A stretch of DNA of 64,000 nt from G965233625 sp965233625 (GTDB lineage: Bacteria > Planctomycetota > Planctomycetia > Pirellulales > Pirellulaceae): the NCBI GenBank assembly GCA_965233625.1, contig OZ247499.1:5890001-5954000 (forward strand), in the 5' to 3' direction. A program made the translations under genes and the position numbers. Shown here one piece after another: positions 8,467-18,371 of this stretch (position 1 is the first letter of the stretch; each line of letters starts with the position of its first letter). The notes under the pieces were generated by a model. It was not told where the DNA came from, made no database searches, and saw only the letters and a list, made by a program, of their open reading frames with translations.

Positions 8467-8487
8467 GGCAGCAGGCGCCTGCCCTAC
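8467..8487. repeat. REP-like palindromic singlet
   Basis: GGCAGCAGGCGCCTGCCCTA with the following C (8467-8487) is a reverse-orientation copy of the GTAGGNCAGGCGCCTG motif that recurs in this window. It sits inside the flagellar operon between flgJ and flgN, followed by short CTAAC/CTCTAAC runs. Confidence 0.6.
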
Positions 8488-8533
8488 CTCTAAAAACTAA
8501 TAACTAACCTCTAACAACGACCCGCTATCAACC

Positions 8534-9007
8534 ATGGAACAGCAGATATCAGCATTGCTGGAAGAGCTAGCGCAGGTGCAGGAAGAACTGCTATCGGTGC
8601 TTACAGAGAAACGCAATCTCATGGCCGCGAACAAGCTGCAAGAGATGCAAGCACTGCAGCCGCGCGAGGCGGAATTGAATGAGCGTCTGCAAAATTGCAC
8701 CGCACAGCGGGAAGAACTTTTGCAGGAAGCCGGCCGCCGCGGTCTGCCTTCTGACAGCATCGGGCAACTGGCCGCGGCGCTGCCGGGCGATGAACCTAAA
8801 GTCATGCAGGGCAAGGTGAAATCGGCATCGTCACGCATGCGGCTCTTGCAGCACCATAGCCTGACCAACTGGGTTCTGGCGCAGAAATCGCTGTTACACA
8901 TTTCGCAGATGTTAGAAATTGTCGCTACCGGCGGCCAATTACAGCCGACATACAAGAAGGGGGAATCCGCGCCCGTAAGCGGATCGTTTCTCGACCAGGA
9001 AGTCTAG
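8534..9007 (+). CDS. flgN: FlgN-like flagellar export chaperone
   Basis: A 157-residue, almost wholly helical protein with heptad-like Leu/Glu/Gln patterns (ISALLEELAQVQEELLSVLT then EKRNLMAANKLQEMQALQP). FlgN is the export chaperone for the hook-filament junction proteins FlgK and FlgL. Sequence identity in this family is always low, so the call leans on context: a short coiled-coil protein directly upstream of flgK and flgL is the standard place for flgN. The RLQNCTAQREELLQEAGRRG segment fits the family. Another small coiled-coil chaperone cannot be excluded. Confidence 0.7.
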   Translation: MEQQISALLEELAQVQEELLSVLTEKRNLMAANKLQEMQALQPREAELNERLQNCTAQREELLQEAGRRGLPSDSIGQLAAALPGDEPKVMQGKVKSASSRMRLLQHHSLTNWVLAQKSLLHISQMLEIVATGGQLQPTYKKGESAPVSGSFLDQEV

Positions 9008-9040
9008 GCGGCGCGGTAAAGCGGCGCTGACTTTGCCGCT

Positions 9041-10738
9041 ATGTCGCTCTTCAGCTCTATCCAGCTAGCCGGCAACGCCATCAACACGGCGCAGACCGGG
9101 CTGGCCGTAACTGCCAACAACATCTCCAACGCTAACACGCCTGGCTATCTCCGGCAGCGTCTGGTGCTTGAACCTGCGCCGACGCAGAAGCAGGGCGATG
9201 TAATCCTGGGCCTGGGCGTCAAGGTCACCGGCGTTGTTCAGCAGGTGGACGCCTTTCTAGAAGACAGGCTGCGTGCTTCTTCCAGCGATCTGGCCAATGG
9301 CGAAACTGAAGAGAACGCTTATCTGGAACTCGAGCAGATTGTCGGCGAACTTAGCGACAACGACCTCAGCACTTCGCTCAACACGTTCTTCGGCTCTGTG
9401 AACGACATCCTCAACCAGCCGGAAAACGCCGCCGTCCGGAACCTGGCCGTGCTGCAAGGAGATCGACTGGCCAGCGACATCAACCGCATGGAACAGCGTG
9501 TCCGCGATGTTCAGGAGAACTTCGACGACCGCATCATCGCGGCTGCCGACGACATCAACCGCCTGTTCGGGGAAATCGCGGAACTGAATGAAAAGATTGT
9601 TCTGGTCGAAGGCGGCCGCTCTTCCAACAGTGACGCGGTGGGCTTGCGTGATCAACGCCAGAACGCCATTGCAGAACTCGCGCAACTGATGGATATCAAA
9701 GCCGTAGAGCAGCCGACCGGCGCCGTCACCGTTTTCTCGCAGGGTGACTTTGTCGTTTTTGAAGGTGAATTCCGCGAGGTGAAAGTAGAGATTGATCCAC
9801 AACAAGGCGTCAGCCGCGCCGAGATCCGCATTGCGGCGACGGATAAAGCCGTGACGATCAGCTCAGGCGAAGTCGCCGGGCTAATCAGCGCGCGGGACGA
9901 AATCCTGGGTGGCTTTCTACAAGAGTTCGACGGGTTTGCCAGCAACCTGATCTACGAGTTCAACAAAGTATTTTCAAGCGGCCAAGGGCTCAGCGGCTAT
10001 ACCAGTCTGACCAGCGAATTTCAGGTCGACGATGTCAACGCCGCGCTGGATCAGGCAGGTCTGCCCTTCACGCCCGAAAACGGATCGTTGCAGGTGCAGG
10101 TGCTGAATACGCAAACAGGTCTGACCGAAACGACGGACATTCTGATTGATCTTAACGGACTGGATGGAGACACCACGCTCGCCAGTTTCGCCGCGCAGCT
10201 TGATGCAATTGAAGGCATCGACGTGGCAACCTCGCCCGAACGCGGCCTAGACATTACGACGTCGTCCGCCAATGTAGAGTTCTCTTTCGCCAACGACACA
10301 AGCGGCGTGCTGGCTGCGCTGGGACTGAACACATTCTTCTCCGGCACAGGCTCCCATGACGTTGGCGTGAAGCAAGCTTTGCAAGACGACCCTGGCAAGT
10401 TTGCCGCCAGTCGTGGAGGCGTGGGAACAGATACAGAAATCGCCGTGGAACTGGCGGCGCTTTATACAACGGATCTTGAATCGCTGGGTGGGCTGTCCCT
10501 TTCGCAGTCTTACGAAACACTGGCCGCCGGGGTTACACAAGGCGCGTCGGAGGCGCGGGCTGTGGCAGAGGGCTTCCGCGTATTTCACCTTTCACTGGAA
10601 AGCAAGAAGCTGTCGGTCTCAGGCGTGAGTCTGGATGAAGAAGCCATCGACATGATCGGTTATCAGCGGATGTTTCAGGCTGCCGCACGGTATGTTCAAA
10701 CCGTGAATGAACTGCTGGAAACGCTGGTCAACTTGTAG
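9041..10738 (+). CDS. flgK: flagellar hook-filament junction protein FlgK (HAP1)
   Basis: FlgK is the first junction protein between hook and filament. The N-terminus has LAGNAINTAQTGLAVTANNI followed by SNANTPGYLRQRLVL, and the C-terminus VSLDEEAIDMIGYQRMFQAA ending YVQTVNELLETLVNL; both are diagnostic. The helical segment DLSTSLNTFFGSVNDILNQP and the following ENAAVRNLAV match the conserved D1/D2 region. At 565 residues it is of normal length. It lies 33 bp after flgN and 46 bp before flgL. Confidence 0.94.
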   Translation: MSLFSSIQLAGNAINTAQTGLAVTANNISNANTPGYLRQRLVLEPAPTQKQGDVILGLGVKVTGVVQQVDAFLEDRLRASSSDLANGETEENAYLELEQIVGELSDNDLSTSLNTFFGSVNDILNQPENAAVRNLAVLQGDRLASDINRMEQRVRDVQENFDDRIIAAADDINRLFGEIAELNEKIVLVEGGRSSNSDAVGLRDQRQNAIAELAQLMDIKAVEQPTGAVTVFSQGDFVVFEGEFREVKVEIDPQQGVSRAEIRIAATDKAVTISSGEVAGLISARDEILGGFLQEFDGFASNLIYEFNKVFSSGQGLSGYTSLTSEFQVDDVNAALDQAGLPFTPENGSLQVQVLNTQTGLTETTDILIDLNGLDGDTTLASFAAQLDAIEGIDVATSPERGLDITTSSANVEFSFANDTSGVLAALGLNTFFSGTGSHDVGVKQALQDDPGKFAASRGGVGTDTEIAVELAALYTTDLESLGGLSLSQSYETLAAGVTQGASEARAVAEGFRVFHLSLESKKLSVSGVSLDEEAIDMIGYQRMFQAAARYVQTVNELLETLVNL

Positions 10739-10784
10739 TCGCACGCCATCACTTGCCGACATTATTTGTCGAGGATAAACAACC

Positions 10785-13700
10785 ATGTCGACGGTTTTCC
10801 CGGTTCCTGTGGGCCGCGCGACGCACCTGCTGACGCAGCAACGGTTGCTTTCGCAGACCAACTCGGATCAGCTTCAGCTGCTGAACCTTCAGCAGCAGAT
10901 CAGCACCGGCCGCCGCGTCCTGGCGCCAAGCGACGATGCGCGCGCCTCGGTTCGCGCCGTCTCGTTACAGGCGATCATCGAGCGGAAAGAACAGAGCGCC
11001 GTTAACATCAATACGACCCGGTCGTATGTCAACGCAACAGAAACCTCCATCGCCAGCGTTACCGACCTGCTCAACCAGGTCCGCGGCTCTGCCGTTACCG
11101 TTGCGCAGACCACCACCACACAGACCGAACGAGACACCGTAGCGCTGCTTGTCGAGGAAGCCATCGGGCAGGTGACCACCGCCGCCAATGGAAAATTCCG
11201 CGAGCGTTTTCTGTTCGCCGGGTCAGCAACCACCACGCAGCCGTTCTCGCTGGAAGGAAAACACGTTTCGTTTAGCGGCAACGAACTGGATCTACCTACC
11301 TATTCCGACGAAGGCGTGCTGTTCAATTCCAACCTGCACGGGCACGAAGTCTTCGGCGCATTTTCGGCGCCTGCCGGTGGCGATCTCGATGTGAATCCCG
11401 TTCTAACCAGCGAAACACGCCTCAGCGACCTGCGTGGCGGGCGCGGCATTGATCTGGGAAGTATCGTCGTTTCCGACAGCATTACCAAGAGCACGGTGGA
11501 TCTCTCCGGCGCGGTCTCGGTGGGCGATGTCGTGGCGCTTATCGAAGCCAATCCACCCGCCGGACGCGATGTGCGTGTCCGCGTCTACGCAGACCGCCTG
11601 GATATTGAACTGGATGACGCAGGCGGCGGTGGTCTTACCATCCGCGAATCAGGCGGCGGCACCACGGCGGCGGAGCTTGGCATCTTTCACCCCAGTGCCA
11701 CGGGTACGTCACTCACCGGCGCCGACCTGAATCCGGTGCTCCGCGGCACGACGTTGCTTGCCGACGCCTTCGGGGTGCGTGCCTCGGCCGTTTTACGATC
11801 ACCCGGCGTGAACAACGATATTCTGATCGAGGCCGTAGAACGTGGCGAAGACAGTAACGGCGTGAATGTGCAGATTGTGAACTCGGATCTGCTGCAAGGC
11901 GCCGATGGCGTTGAGTCGGGCAGCGAAACCGTGCTGGTCAGCAACGCCGATGTGGCAGCACGCGCCGCGCTGACCTTCTCCGGGCCGGGGAACAATCTGG
12001 TTCTTACGGGCGTTGCCGCAGGTTCGGACCTCAATAACGTCACCATCCAGCTTGCAGACGCCGGCGCCGTGGGCGACGCGGCCACCGTCTTTTACGACGC
12101 TGCGAATAAGGTGCTGACCATCGGCGTCGACAACACGGGCGCCACGACGGTGCAGACGGTCATTGACGAGATCGACGCCCACGGGCTATTCACCGCCGCT
12201 TACGATGCTTCCATTCCCGCAGATGGCGGCTTCAACGCGGCCGCAACGATCAACCCGTTAGACATCGGCGCCGTTACCGGAAATACAGGCAACAGCGGCG
12301 GCGAAGCAGGGACGGTTTTCGTCTTTGTCGAACCAAACGCCACCACGGCGCAGCAGACCATCGACGCATTAAACGCCGACGTGACCTTCGCTGCCAGCTA
12401 TACCGCGCAACTGGATGACAAAGATAGCGTTTCTGATTTCAGCGCGGGCACGGGCCTCATCGACTCTGGGGCGACGACTGTGCTCGAGGGCGGCGCCGGT
12501 GTTGAGTTCGATCTCGCTTCCGGGCTGCAGATTCAGAATGGCGGTGAGACATTCAACATTGATTTCCAGGGCGCCGAGACGTTTGAAGACCTGCTCAACA
12601 CATTGAATGGCAGCGCGGCAGGTGTGCGGGCGGAAATCAACGCGCAGCAGACCGGCATTGTGATCCGTTCCAAACTCAGCGGCGCCGATTTCTCGATTGG
12701 TGAGAACGGCGGGCAGACCGCCACGCAACTGGGCGTGCGGACCTTCACACGTTCGACCCCGCTGGCCGGACTGAACCACGGCTTTGGCGTGCATAACATT
12801 GAAGGTGAAAGCGATTTCATCATCCGCCGCAACGACGGCGTGGAATTAGAAATCGACATCAGCACCGCGGTGACCATCGGCGATGTGATCGACCTGATCA
12901 ACAATCATCCCGACAATGTCGCACCCTCGGCTGTAACGGCACAGCTGCGCGAAACCGGCAACGGCATTGAACTGATAGATGACGACCCGCAACCCGGCCT
13001 GGGGCTGACCGTGGTGAAAGACCTGGTCAGCGAAGCCGCCTGGGATCTTGGGCTGGTGCCGCGCACCGATCCAGATGCCACCGCGACTGGGGCGACCGCC
13101 GCCAGTGCGGTCATCGGTTTTGGCGCACCGGCCAACCTCAACAACGGTGTTCAACTGACGGCGAATATCCCTGGCACAACGCTGAACAATGTGCAGATTG
13201 AGTTTATCGACGCGCTGGCGGGCGATACCGCTGTGGCCAACTACGACGCCGTCACTAATGTGCTGCAGATCCAGATAGACGCCACACAGACGACCGCCGC
13301 CACGGTGGTCAATGCGATTGACGCCGACGCGACCTTTAACGCATCGCTGGACCTTAGCAACGATCCCACCAACGACGGCAGCGGGCTGATCCCCACACTT
13401 GGCGTTGTCGCCACCACGGCCGGCGGCGCTGCGGAATCGATCGCCGGCGATGATGTGAACCCGCTGGAGGTGAAGGGCGTGTTCAACTCGCTGGTCCGGC
13501 TGCAGGAAGCGATCCTAACCAACGATCTGCGTGGCATTCAGCGTGCTTCCGAAGCACTGGACGAAGACCTGACCCGCATCAACTTCAACCGCGGCGAACT
13601 AGGTTCGCGGGCCCAGTCGCTTGACATCTTTGAGCAACGCGGTTTCGAAGAAGAACTAGAACTGCGCTCCACGCTATCGGTCGAGATTGAAGTTGATCTG

Positions 13701-13802
13701 GTCGATGCCATCTCAGAACTCACGGCCCGCCAGGCCGCGTTCCAGGCATCGCTGGAACTAACCGGCCAGACCTTCCAGCTCTCACTCATCAACTTTTTAT
13801 AG
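10785..13802 (+). CDS. flgL: giant FlgL-type hook-filament junction protein (HAP3)
   Basis: FlgL is the second junction protein and carries flagellin-like ends: residues ~15-60 (THLLTQQRLLSQTNSDQLQL, then STGRRVLAPSDDARASV) and the C-terminal ~100 (RINFNRGELGSRAQSLDIFE ... AISELTARQAAFQASLELTG). Usual FlgL is 300-500 residues; this has 1005. The extra ~700 residues between the ends hold three flagellin-IN-like units (about 221-300, 571-655, 665-755), each with a SVGDVVALIE/TIGDVIDLIN-type helix and a GLTIRES-like strand, and two copies of another beta-rich unit (about 388-500 and 769-885) sharing the pattern L.NV.I...DA..GD.A...YDA..NVL.I.ID. The extra part is Asp/Thr/Gly-rich and would form an exposed outer domain. 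Confidence 0.88.
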   Translation: MSTVFPVPVGRATHLLTQQRLLSQTNSDQLQLLNLQQQISTGRRVLAPSDDARASVRAVSLQAIIERKEQSAVNINTTRSYVNATETSIASVTDLLNQVRGSAVTVAQTTTTQTERDTVALLVEEAIGQVTTAANGKFRERFLFAGSATTTQPFSLEGKHVSFSGNELDLPTYSDEGVLFNSNLHGHEVFGAFSAPAGGDLDVNPVLTSETRLSDLRGGRGIDLGSIVVSDSITKSTVDLSGAVSVGDVVALIEANPPAGRDVRVRVYADRLDIELDDAGGGGLTIRESGGGTTAAELGIFHPSATGTSLTGADLNPVLRGTTLLADAFGVRASAVLRSPGVNNDILIEAVERGEDSNGVNVQIVNSDLLQGADGVESGSETVLVSNADVAARAALTFSGPGNNLVLTGVAAGSDLNNVTIQLADAGAVGDAATVFYDAANKVLTIGVDNTGATTVQTVIDEIDAHGLFTAAYDASIPADGGFNAAATINPLDIGAVTGNTGNSGGEAGTVFVFVEPNATTAQQTIDALNADVTFAASYTAQLDDKDSVSDFSAGTGLIDSGATTVLEGGAGVEFDLASGLQIQNGGETFNIDFQGAETFEDLLNTLNGSAAGVRAEINAQQTGIVIRSKLSGADFSIGENGGQTATQLGVRTFTRSTPLAGLNHGFGVHNIEGESDFIIRRNDGVELEIDISTAVTIGDVIDLINNHPDNVAPSAVTAQLRETGNGIELIDDDPQPGLGLTVVKDLVSEAAWDLGLVPRTDPDATATGATAASAVIGFGAPANLNNGVQLTANIPGTTLNNVQIEFIDALAGDTAVANYDAVTNVLQIQIDATQTTAATVVNAIDADATFNASLDLSNDPTNDGSGLIPTLGVVATTAGGAAESIAGDDVNPLEVKGVFNSLVRLQEAILTNDLRGIQRASEALDEDLTRINFNRGELGSRAQSLDIFEQRGFEEELELRSTLSVEIEVDLVDAISELTARQAAFQASLELTGQTFQLSLINFL

Positions 13803-13870
13803 AGGTTAGAGGTTAGAGAAATAAGCTCTAACCAACCCACCTTCTAGCCTCTAACCTCTAGCCTCTAGCC
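13801..13870. repeat. facing TCTARCC heptamer arrays between convergent genes
   Basis: Just after the flgL stop, AGAGGTTAGAGGTTAGAG is faced by several TCTARCC heptamers (about 13842-13870). The innermost arms GGTTAGAG (13811-13818) and CTCTAACC (13826-13833) make an 8-bp hairpin with a 7-base loop. It lies between convergent flgL and the M16 protease and could stop transcription from both sides, although it has no T-run. Confidence 0.55.
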
Positions 13871-13875
13871 ACTAA

Positions 13876-16632
13876 TTACTCTTCCAGCTTTTTCTGCTGT
13901 TCTTCGTTGAAGTCGCCGGCTGAAACAATCACCAGGCGCTTGGGATGGATGTACTTTTTCAGGGCGGCGTTGACGGTTTCCGTAGAAAGATTGCTGATGC
14001 TTTCTTCCTGATCGCTGTAGAACTTCATGGTGCGACCGGTGTTGAGTGTGGACTTCAGCACGCTGGTCAGATTGCCATCGTTGGTGCGGCTGACGCGGCG
14101 GCTCTGCAACAGCCCTTGAATGGCTTTTGCCAGCTCATCTTCCGTGACGCCTTCCTCTAGCACCTTCTGAATTTCCTCATCAATCACATCCGCCAGCCGC
14201 GGCCCGTTGTCCGGGTTGGCGATGGCGAACAGCATGAACTGAGCATGCTTGTCGACGCTGCCAGCTGTGTAGTGCGAACTGACCGAATAAGAAAGCCCTT
14301 CATCCTGCCGCACGCGGTCACCGAGGCGGGAAGATAACGCTCCGCCGCCCAGAATGAAGTTGCCAATCAACATGGCCGGATAATCAGGGTCGTCGTTACG
14401 CATGGCGGTTTGCAGACCGGCCATGTAAACGGCGTTCTTCTTGCCAGGTGTGACAATTGCCTGCCGTCCCGCGTTGATCTTGTCATCGGCGAACAGCACA
14501 TCGGGAATGTGCTTGTAAGCCTTATCCGCCTTCCACGACGTGGTGATTTTTTCGAGCGTCGGCAGCACCGCATCAGGATCGAAGTCGCCGACCAGGGCCA
14601 ACTCTCCGTTTTCACCGCCGAGGTAGTTGTTGTAAACGTCTTTGACCTGCTCCAGCGTCACATCGTTATAGAGTTCCGCCTGCTCTTGCAGGGTGGGCGT
14701 ATACCGCACATCGTCCTGGGCGAACGGCTGCAGCGTACGACGCAGCCGGTAGTTGGCCAGGTACTGCGGATCGGTCTTCACACGTTCGACCAGCGCCAGC
14801 CTCTCGCGGCGGATGACGTCCAGCTCTTTCTCAGGGAGCGACGGATCGCGGAGCACCTTGGTCAGAATCTCCAGCAACGCAGGTAGGTTGTCGCGTTTGG
14901 TCTGGAAGGTGAACGTAGCGAGGCCGGGCGAGCCTGATGCCCGCAGGGTCGAATTGGACTTATCAAGTGCGTCTTGCAGCTGCAGGTAGTTCCGGTCGCC
15001 GGCGCCGCGGAGCATTAGCGTGGGCAACAACCGGCAGGCGGTGACAAGCCCCTTCAGGTTGTCTGCATCTCCGTAGCGGAACGTCAGCGAACCAACCACC
15101 ACATTGCCGCGAGTCTGCTTCGGAAGCAGCGCGTACTTCATGCCGCTTGTCAGTTCACCACGCGTCGTCCGCTGTTCAATGTTGGCAGGCGTCGCGTCAA
15201 ACTTCTCACCGGCAGCGATACTCTCGCGGCCCTTATAACCGTCAAGCAGCGCGGCGACATCTGGACGCGGCGGAATGCTGACCTGTTGCGGTTCTTCCGT
15301 TGGAATGAACAGCCCGGTCGTGCGGTTGTTCTGCACCAGATACTCGCCAGCGACGCGCTTCACATCTTCCGCCGTCACCTTCTCAATGCGGTCACGGTAT
15401 AGGAAATACAGGCGCCAGTCGCCTTGCGAAGCCCAGTCACTTAGCGAAACGGCGAGCCGCGCACTGTTGGCCAGTTCCTGCTCCCGCGACTTCAATATCT
15501 GCTGACGCGCCCGTGTCACATCTTCTTCGGTCACGCCCGTTTTACCAACACCTTCAACGGCGTCAATCAAGGCGGCCGTGACATCGTCCAGCCGGCTTTT
15601 GTCGCGGACTTCGGCATTCAGCATCATCAGTCCGGGATCGTGCACACCGTAGGAATAACCTGAAACACTGGCAGCCTTCTCGGTCTCCACCAGCGCCTTA
15701 TACAGCACGCCGCCCGGCTCCATCGCCAGGATGTAGCTGAGAATGCGGACCGCGGCGAAATCTTCGTGCGTGCTCGGCGGAATGTGGTAGCCCAGCCCGA
15801 CCATCGCTACATCACCCGTGCGCCGCAGTTTGACGATGCGTTCGCCATCCTGGGCGGGCTCTTCGGTATAGGTGCGGTCGATCTGCCGCTCTGGTTTGGG
15901 AATGCTGCCAAAGTATTGCTGGGCGTACTCCAGTGCTTTCGCTTCATCAAAGTCACCTGCCACAATCAGCATCGCATTGTCGGGCTGATAGTGCCGCTGA
16001 TAGAAGCGACGTAGTTTTGGCACAGGCACGCGTTCGATATCGCTGCGGTTACCGATGGTGGATTTGCCGTAGTTGTGCCAGTCAAACGCCGCCGAATGAA
16101 TACGCTGCGAAAGCACGCGGCCGGGTGAGTTTTCGCCGCGTTCAAATTCGTTGCGGACGACGGTCATTTCTGACTCGAGATCTTCCGGCTTAATAAAGCT
16201 GTTGACCATGCGGTCTGCTTCCAGCCGGATGGCGAATTCCAGATTCTCATCGCTGGCAGGCAGCGTCTCGTAATAGTTGGTGCGGTCCAGCCAGGTCGTG
16301 CCGTTGAAGCGGGCGCCGCGTTCCTGCAGCACCTTAGGCACTTTGGGGTGCGTCGGCGTGCCTTTGAACAGCATGTGCTCTAGCAGGTGCGCCATGCCGG
16401 CTTCGCCATAACCTTCATGACGGCTGCCGACAAAAATGGTCAGATTGACGGTGACCGTCGGCTTGGAGTTATCGGGGAACAGCAGCACTTTCAGCCCGTT
16501 TGCCAGGCGATATTCCGTGATGCCTTCGACCGTCGTGATCTTCTGAGGGGCATCGGCTGCAAGTGCGGTGGAAGCTGTTGTCATTAGAGCCATCAGCCCA
16601 ACCAGGGCCGTAAATTGAACGCGCTGAAGCAT
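13876..16632 (-). CDS. secreted M16-family zinc metalloprotease (insulinase-like)
   Basis: A 918-residue two-half M16 peptidase. After a signal peptide (FTALVGLMALMTTASTALA) the N-terminal half has the inverted zinc motif HLLEH (residues 82-86) in GEAGMAHLLEHMLFKGT, with the distal ERGENSPGRV region supplying the third ligand. The C-terminal half (from about residue 480) has no HxxEH, as usual for the non-catalytic half that closes the chamber. Such enzymes degrade short peptides; this one should be periplasmic. The frame is open 62 codons upstream, but the ATG at 16632 begins a clean signal peptide. It is convergent with flgL. Confidence 0.9.
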   Translation of the reverse strand: MLQRVQFTALVGLMALMTTASTALAADAPQKITTVEGITEYRLANGLKVLLFPDNSKPTVTVNLTIFVGSRHEGYGEAGMAHLLEHMLFKGTPTHPKVPKVLQERGARFNGTTWLDRTNYYETLPASDENLEFAIRLEADRMVNSFIKPEDLESEMTVVRNEFERGENSPGRVLSQRIHSAAFDWHNYGKSTIGNRSDIERVPVPKLRRFYQRHYQPDNAMLIVAGDFDEAKALEYAQQYFGSIPKPERQIDRTYTEEPAQDGERIVKLRRTGDVAMVGLGYHIPPSTHEDFAAVRILSYILAMEPGGVLYKALVETEKAASVSGYSYGVHDPGLMMLNAEVRDKSRLDDVTAALIDAVEGVGKTGVTEEDVTRARQQILKSREQELANSARLAVSLSDWASQGDWRLYFLYRDRIEKVTAEDVKRVAGEYLVQNNRTTGLFIPTEEPQQVSIPPRPDVAALLDGYKGRESIAAGEKFDATPANIEQRTTRGELTSGMKYALLPKQTRGNVVVGSLTFRYGDADNLKGLVTACRLLPTLMLRGAGDRNYLQLQDALDKSNSTLRASGSPGLATFTFQTKRDNLPALLEILTKVLRDPSLPEKELDVIRRERLALVERVKTDPQYLANYRLRRTLQPFAQDDVRYTPTLQEQAELYNDVTLEQVKDVYNNYLGGENGELALVGDFDPDAVLPTLEKITTSWKADKAYKHIPDVLFADDKINAGRQAIVTPGKKNAVYMAGLQTAMRNDDPDYPAMLIGNFILGGGALSSRLGDRVRQDEGLSYSVSSHYTAGSVDKHAQFMLFAIANPDNGPRLADVIDEEIQKVLEEGVTEDELAKAIQGLLQSRRVSRTNDGNLTSVLKSTLNTGRTMKFYSDQEESISNLSTETVNAALKKYIHPKRLVIVSAGDFNEEQQKKLEE

Positions 16633-16775
16633 AATTCCGTCCGTAAAAAGCAATAAGCGTGCGGCGTTGTATGCCAGAAAGGCTAACCCGCAATCATCAA
16701 CTCTGCCACGGCGATTGTCAATCATGTGGAGTGCGCGAGTGCGCGGCAACGCGCCCCGTCCGCACGCAGCCGTCG

Positions 16776-16803
16776 CGGGAAAGCACAATAGAACGCTTTC
16801 CCG
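16776..16803. repeat. 9-bp hairpin between LarA-like and M16 genes
   Basis: CGGGAAAGC (16776-16784) and GCTTTCCCG (16795-16803) are perfect inverted arms around a 10-base loop. It lies downstream of the LarA-like gene and 144 bp upstream of the M16 start, on a minus-strand transcript. There is no U-run, so it may be a rho-assisted stop or an operator. Confidence 0.4.
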
Positions 16804-16848
16804 TTGCCTAAGGATCAACAGTTCCCTGGTGGTGGTTGCCTTGCCAGC

Positions 16849-18156
16849 CTACTCTTCGCCGAAACCACTCGCGCGGCTGTACAGCTTCTCTTGCGTGGCC
16901 CACAGACCTGCCGACGGTGTGGGGATGAAGAAGAACTCTTCGCCGTCTGGCAGCGTGTTGAAGCCTTCTTTGAGGTTATCAACGTCGTAGGTTTTCAGAC
17001 ATTCCTCCAGGTCGGCGTATTCAAAGTTCACGCCTTCCACTTCTTCACGTGTCAGGTGGCCCGGTGCATAGCGGATGGTGAAGCGGTCTTCGGAAGAGCC
17101 GTGAATCAGGTGCGCCGTGGCGTGGGCCAGGTCCTGCATGTCTGCTTCGGTCTTGTAGCCTTCCATCACTTTGGGCGTGCCCACATAACCGTACTTGCGG
17201 ATGAACGCGTCGACGTCTTCCTGTTCGCCAAACCGCTTCAATCCCGGCGCCAGGATCAGCAGTTCACCGTCGTCGGCCAGCGCCATGCGGGTACGGTAGA
17301 CGGCTTTGTTGGCGACCCAGGTGCTAAAGAACTCATCGCCCTGCATCACGCATACGACCTTCTTCAGCGGCTCGCTGAGCGCGGTGATGTTCTCCTCCCG
17401 TGACTGCCGGGCGGCGCCGAGATAGGTTTCCAGATCGTCGCCTGCATAGTAGCCGGTGTGCACCAGATCGCCCGCCTCGTTGCGGGCCAGTACGACTTGA
17501 ATGTAGAAGTCGGGCAGACCACCCAGGAAATCGTCTTCGGCCTTGTTGAAGCACTGACGCACTGGTGTCACCAGGTTGCCAAGATTGTTCTCAATGCCAC
17601 AGCACGCCGCCGCCATGTGCGAAGCGCAGATCAGATCTTTACCGCCCAGCCCGATAAAGTAGTTCTTGTTGTGATTGGCGAAGCCAAGCACCTCGTGCGG
17701 CACAACGTGGCCGATGTTGATGATCAGATCCCATTGTTCTTCCATCAGCATCTTGTTGAGCGAAATGGGAATCGCCCAGTCAGCAGCGCCGCCGGTGACT
17801 TCCTTCACATAGTCCGCGGGCACTTCGCCCACGCTGACCACGCCGCCGCGCCAGTCGTGGGCGTGAATGCGCTCTTCGGGAATGCTGCCGAACATCTGCA
17901 CGTTCTGTTCCGGCGTATGCGGTTCGTGCTGACCCAGCGTCGGGATCACATGGATGTCGGCTTCGTCCTTAAGCTGCTGATACAGGTACTCCGTAATCCA
18001 GCCGGCGCCTGAATGCATGCGGGTAATATCCGGCGGCAACAGCAGCACGCGTTTAGGCGTGTTACACAACCGCTCGCGGGCGGCCTCAATCGTTTTGTCC
18101 AGAAGCTGCTCAATCTGCTGCCGCGAAAGTTCACCGCTTTCAGTAATCCAAGGCAT
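16849..18156 (-). CDS. LarA-like (lactate racemase domain, DUF2088) protein
   Basis: A 435-residue cytoplasmic protein related to the nickel-pincer lactate racemase LarA. It shows the N-terminal LLLPPDITRMHSGAG segment (the D-x-T-R motif of LarA), the helix TLGQHEPHTPEQNVQMFG (compare G-x-H-R), and the central INIGHVVPHEVLGFANHNKN and YFIGLGGKDLI, where LarA keeps metal- and cofactor-contacting His and Lys residues. No LarB/LarC/LarE cofactor genes are near, so the true substrate is unclear; many planctomycete homologues have unknown 2-hydroxyacid substrates. There is no signal peptide. It appears to be a single-gene unit. Confidence 0.75.
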   Translation of the reverse strand: MPWITESGELSRQQIEQLLDKTIEAARERLCNTPKRVLLLPPDITRMHSGAGWITEYLYQQLKDEADIHVIPTLGQHEPHTPEQNVQMFGSIPEERIHAHDWRGGVVSVGEVPADYVKEVTGGAADWAIPISLNKMLMEEQWDLIINIGHVVPHEVLGFANHNKNYFIGLGGKDLICASHMAAACCGIENNLGNLVTPVRQCFNKAEDDFLGGLPDFYIQVVLARNEAGDLVHTGYYAGDDLETYLGAARQSREENITALSEPLKKVVCVMQGDEFFSTWVANKAVYRTRMALADDGELLILAPGLKRFGEQEDVDAFIRKYGYVGTPKVMEGYKTEADMQDLAHATAHLIHGSSEDRFTIRYAPGHLTREEVEGVNFEYADLEECLKTYDVDNLKEGFNTLPDGEEFFFIPTPSAGLWATQEKLYSRASGFGEE

Positions 18157-18268
18157 ACCGTCTTATCTCGTTTGGAATGAAGTTCTTTGTCTCGAAGTGA
18201 AGTTTATCGTAGCACGAAACCGGTTGTTTGGAACGGCGTAGGTACTATCAACGCACTTCGTTTGAATT

Positions 18269-18302
18269 AAAAAAACCGCTGCAGCGGATGCGACAGCGGT
18301 TT
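18269..18302 (-). terminator. rho-independent terminator of the cytochrome-type gene
   Basis: On the minus strand the arms AAACCGCTG (18302-18294) and CAGCGGTTT (18281-18273) form a 9-bp stem, followed by a U-run from the seven As at 18275-18269. It lies 70 bp past the stop codon of the gene ending at 18372. Confidence 0.8.
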
Positions 18303-18371
18303 GTGGTTTTCAGTCTGCTTGGACGCAACCACCTCCAGTTTGAAGTGTGAGGCTGCCGCGCTGTGCACCAC

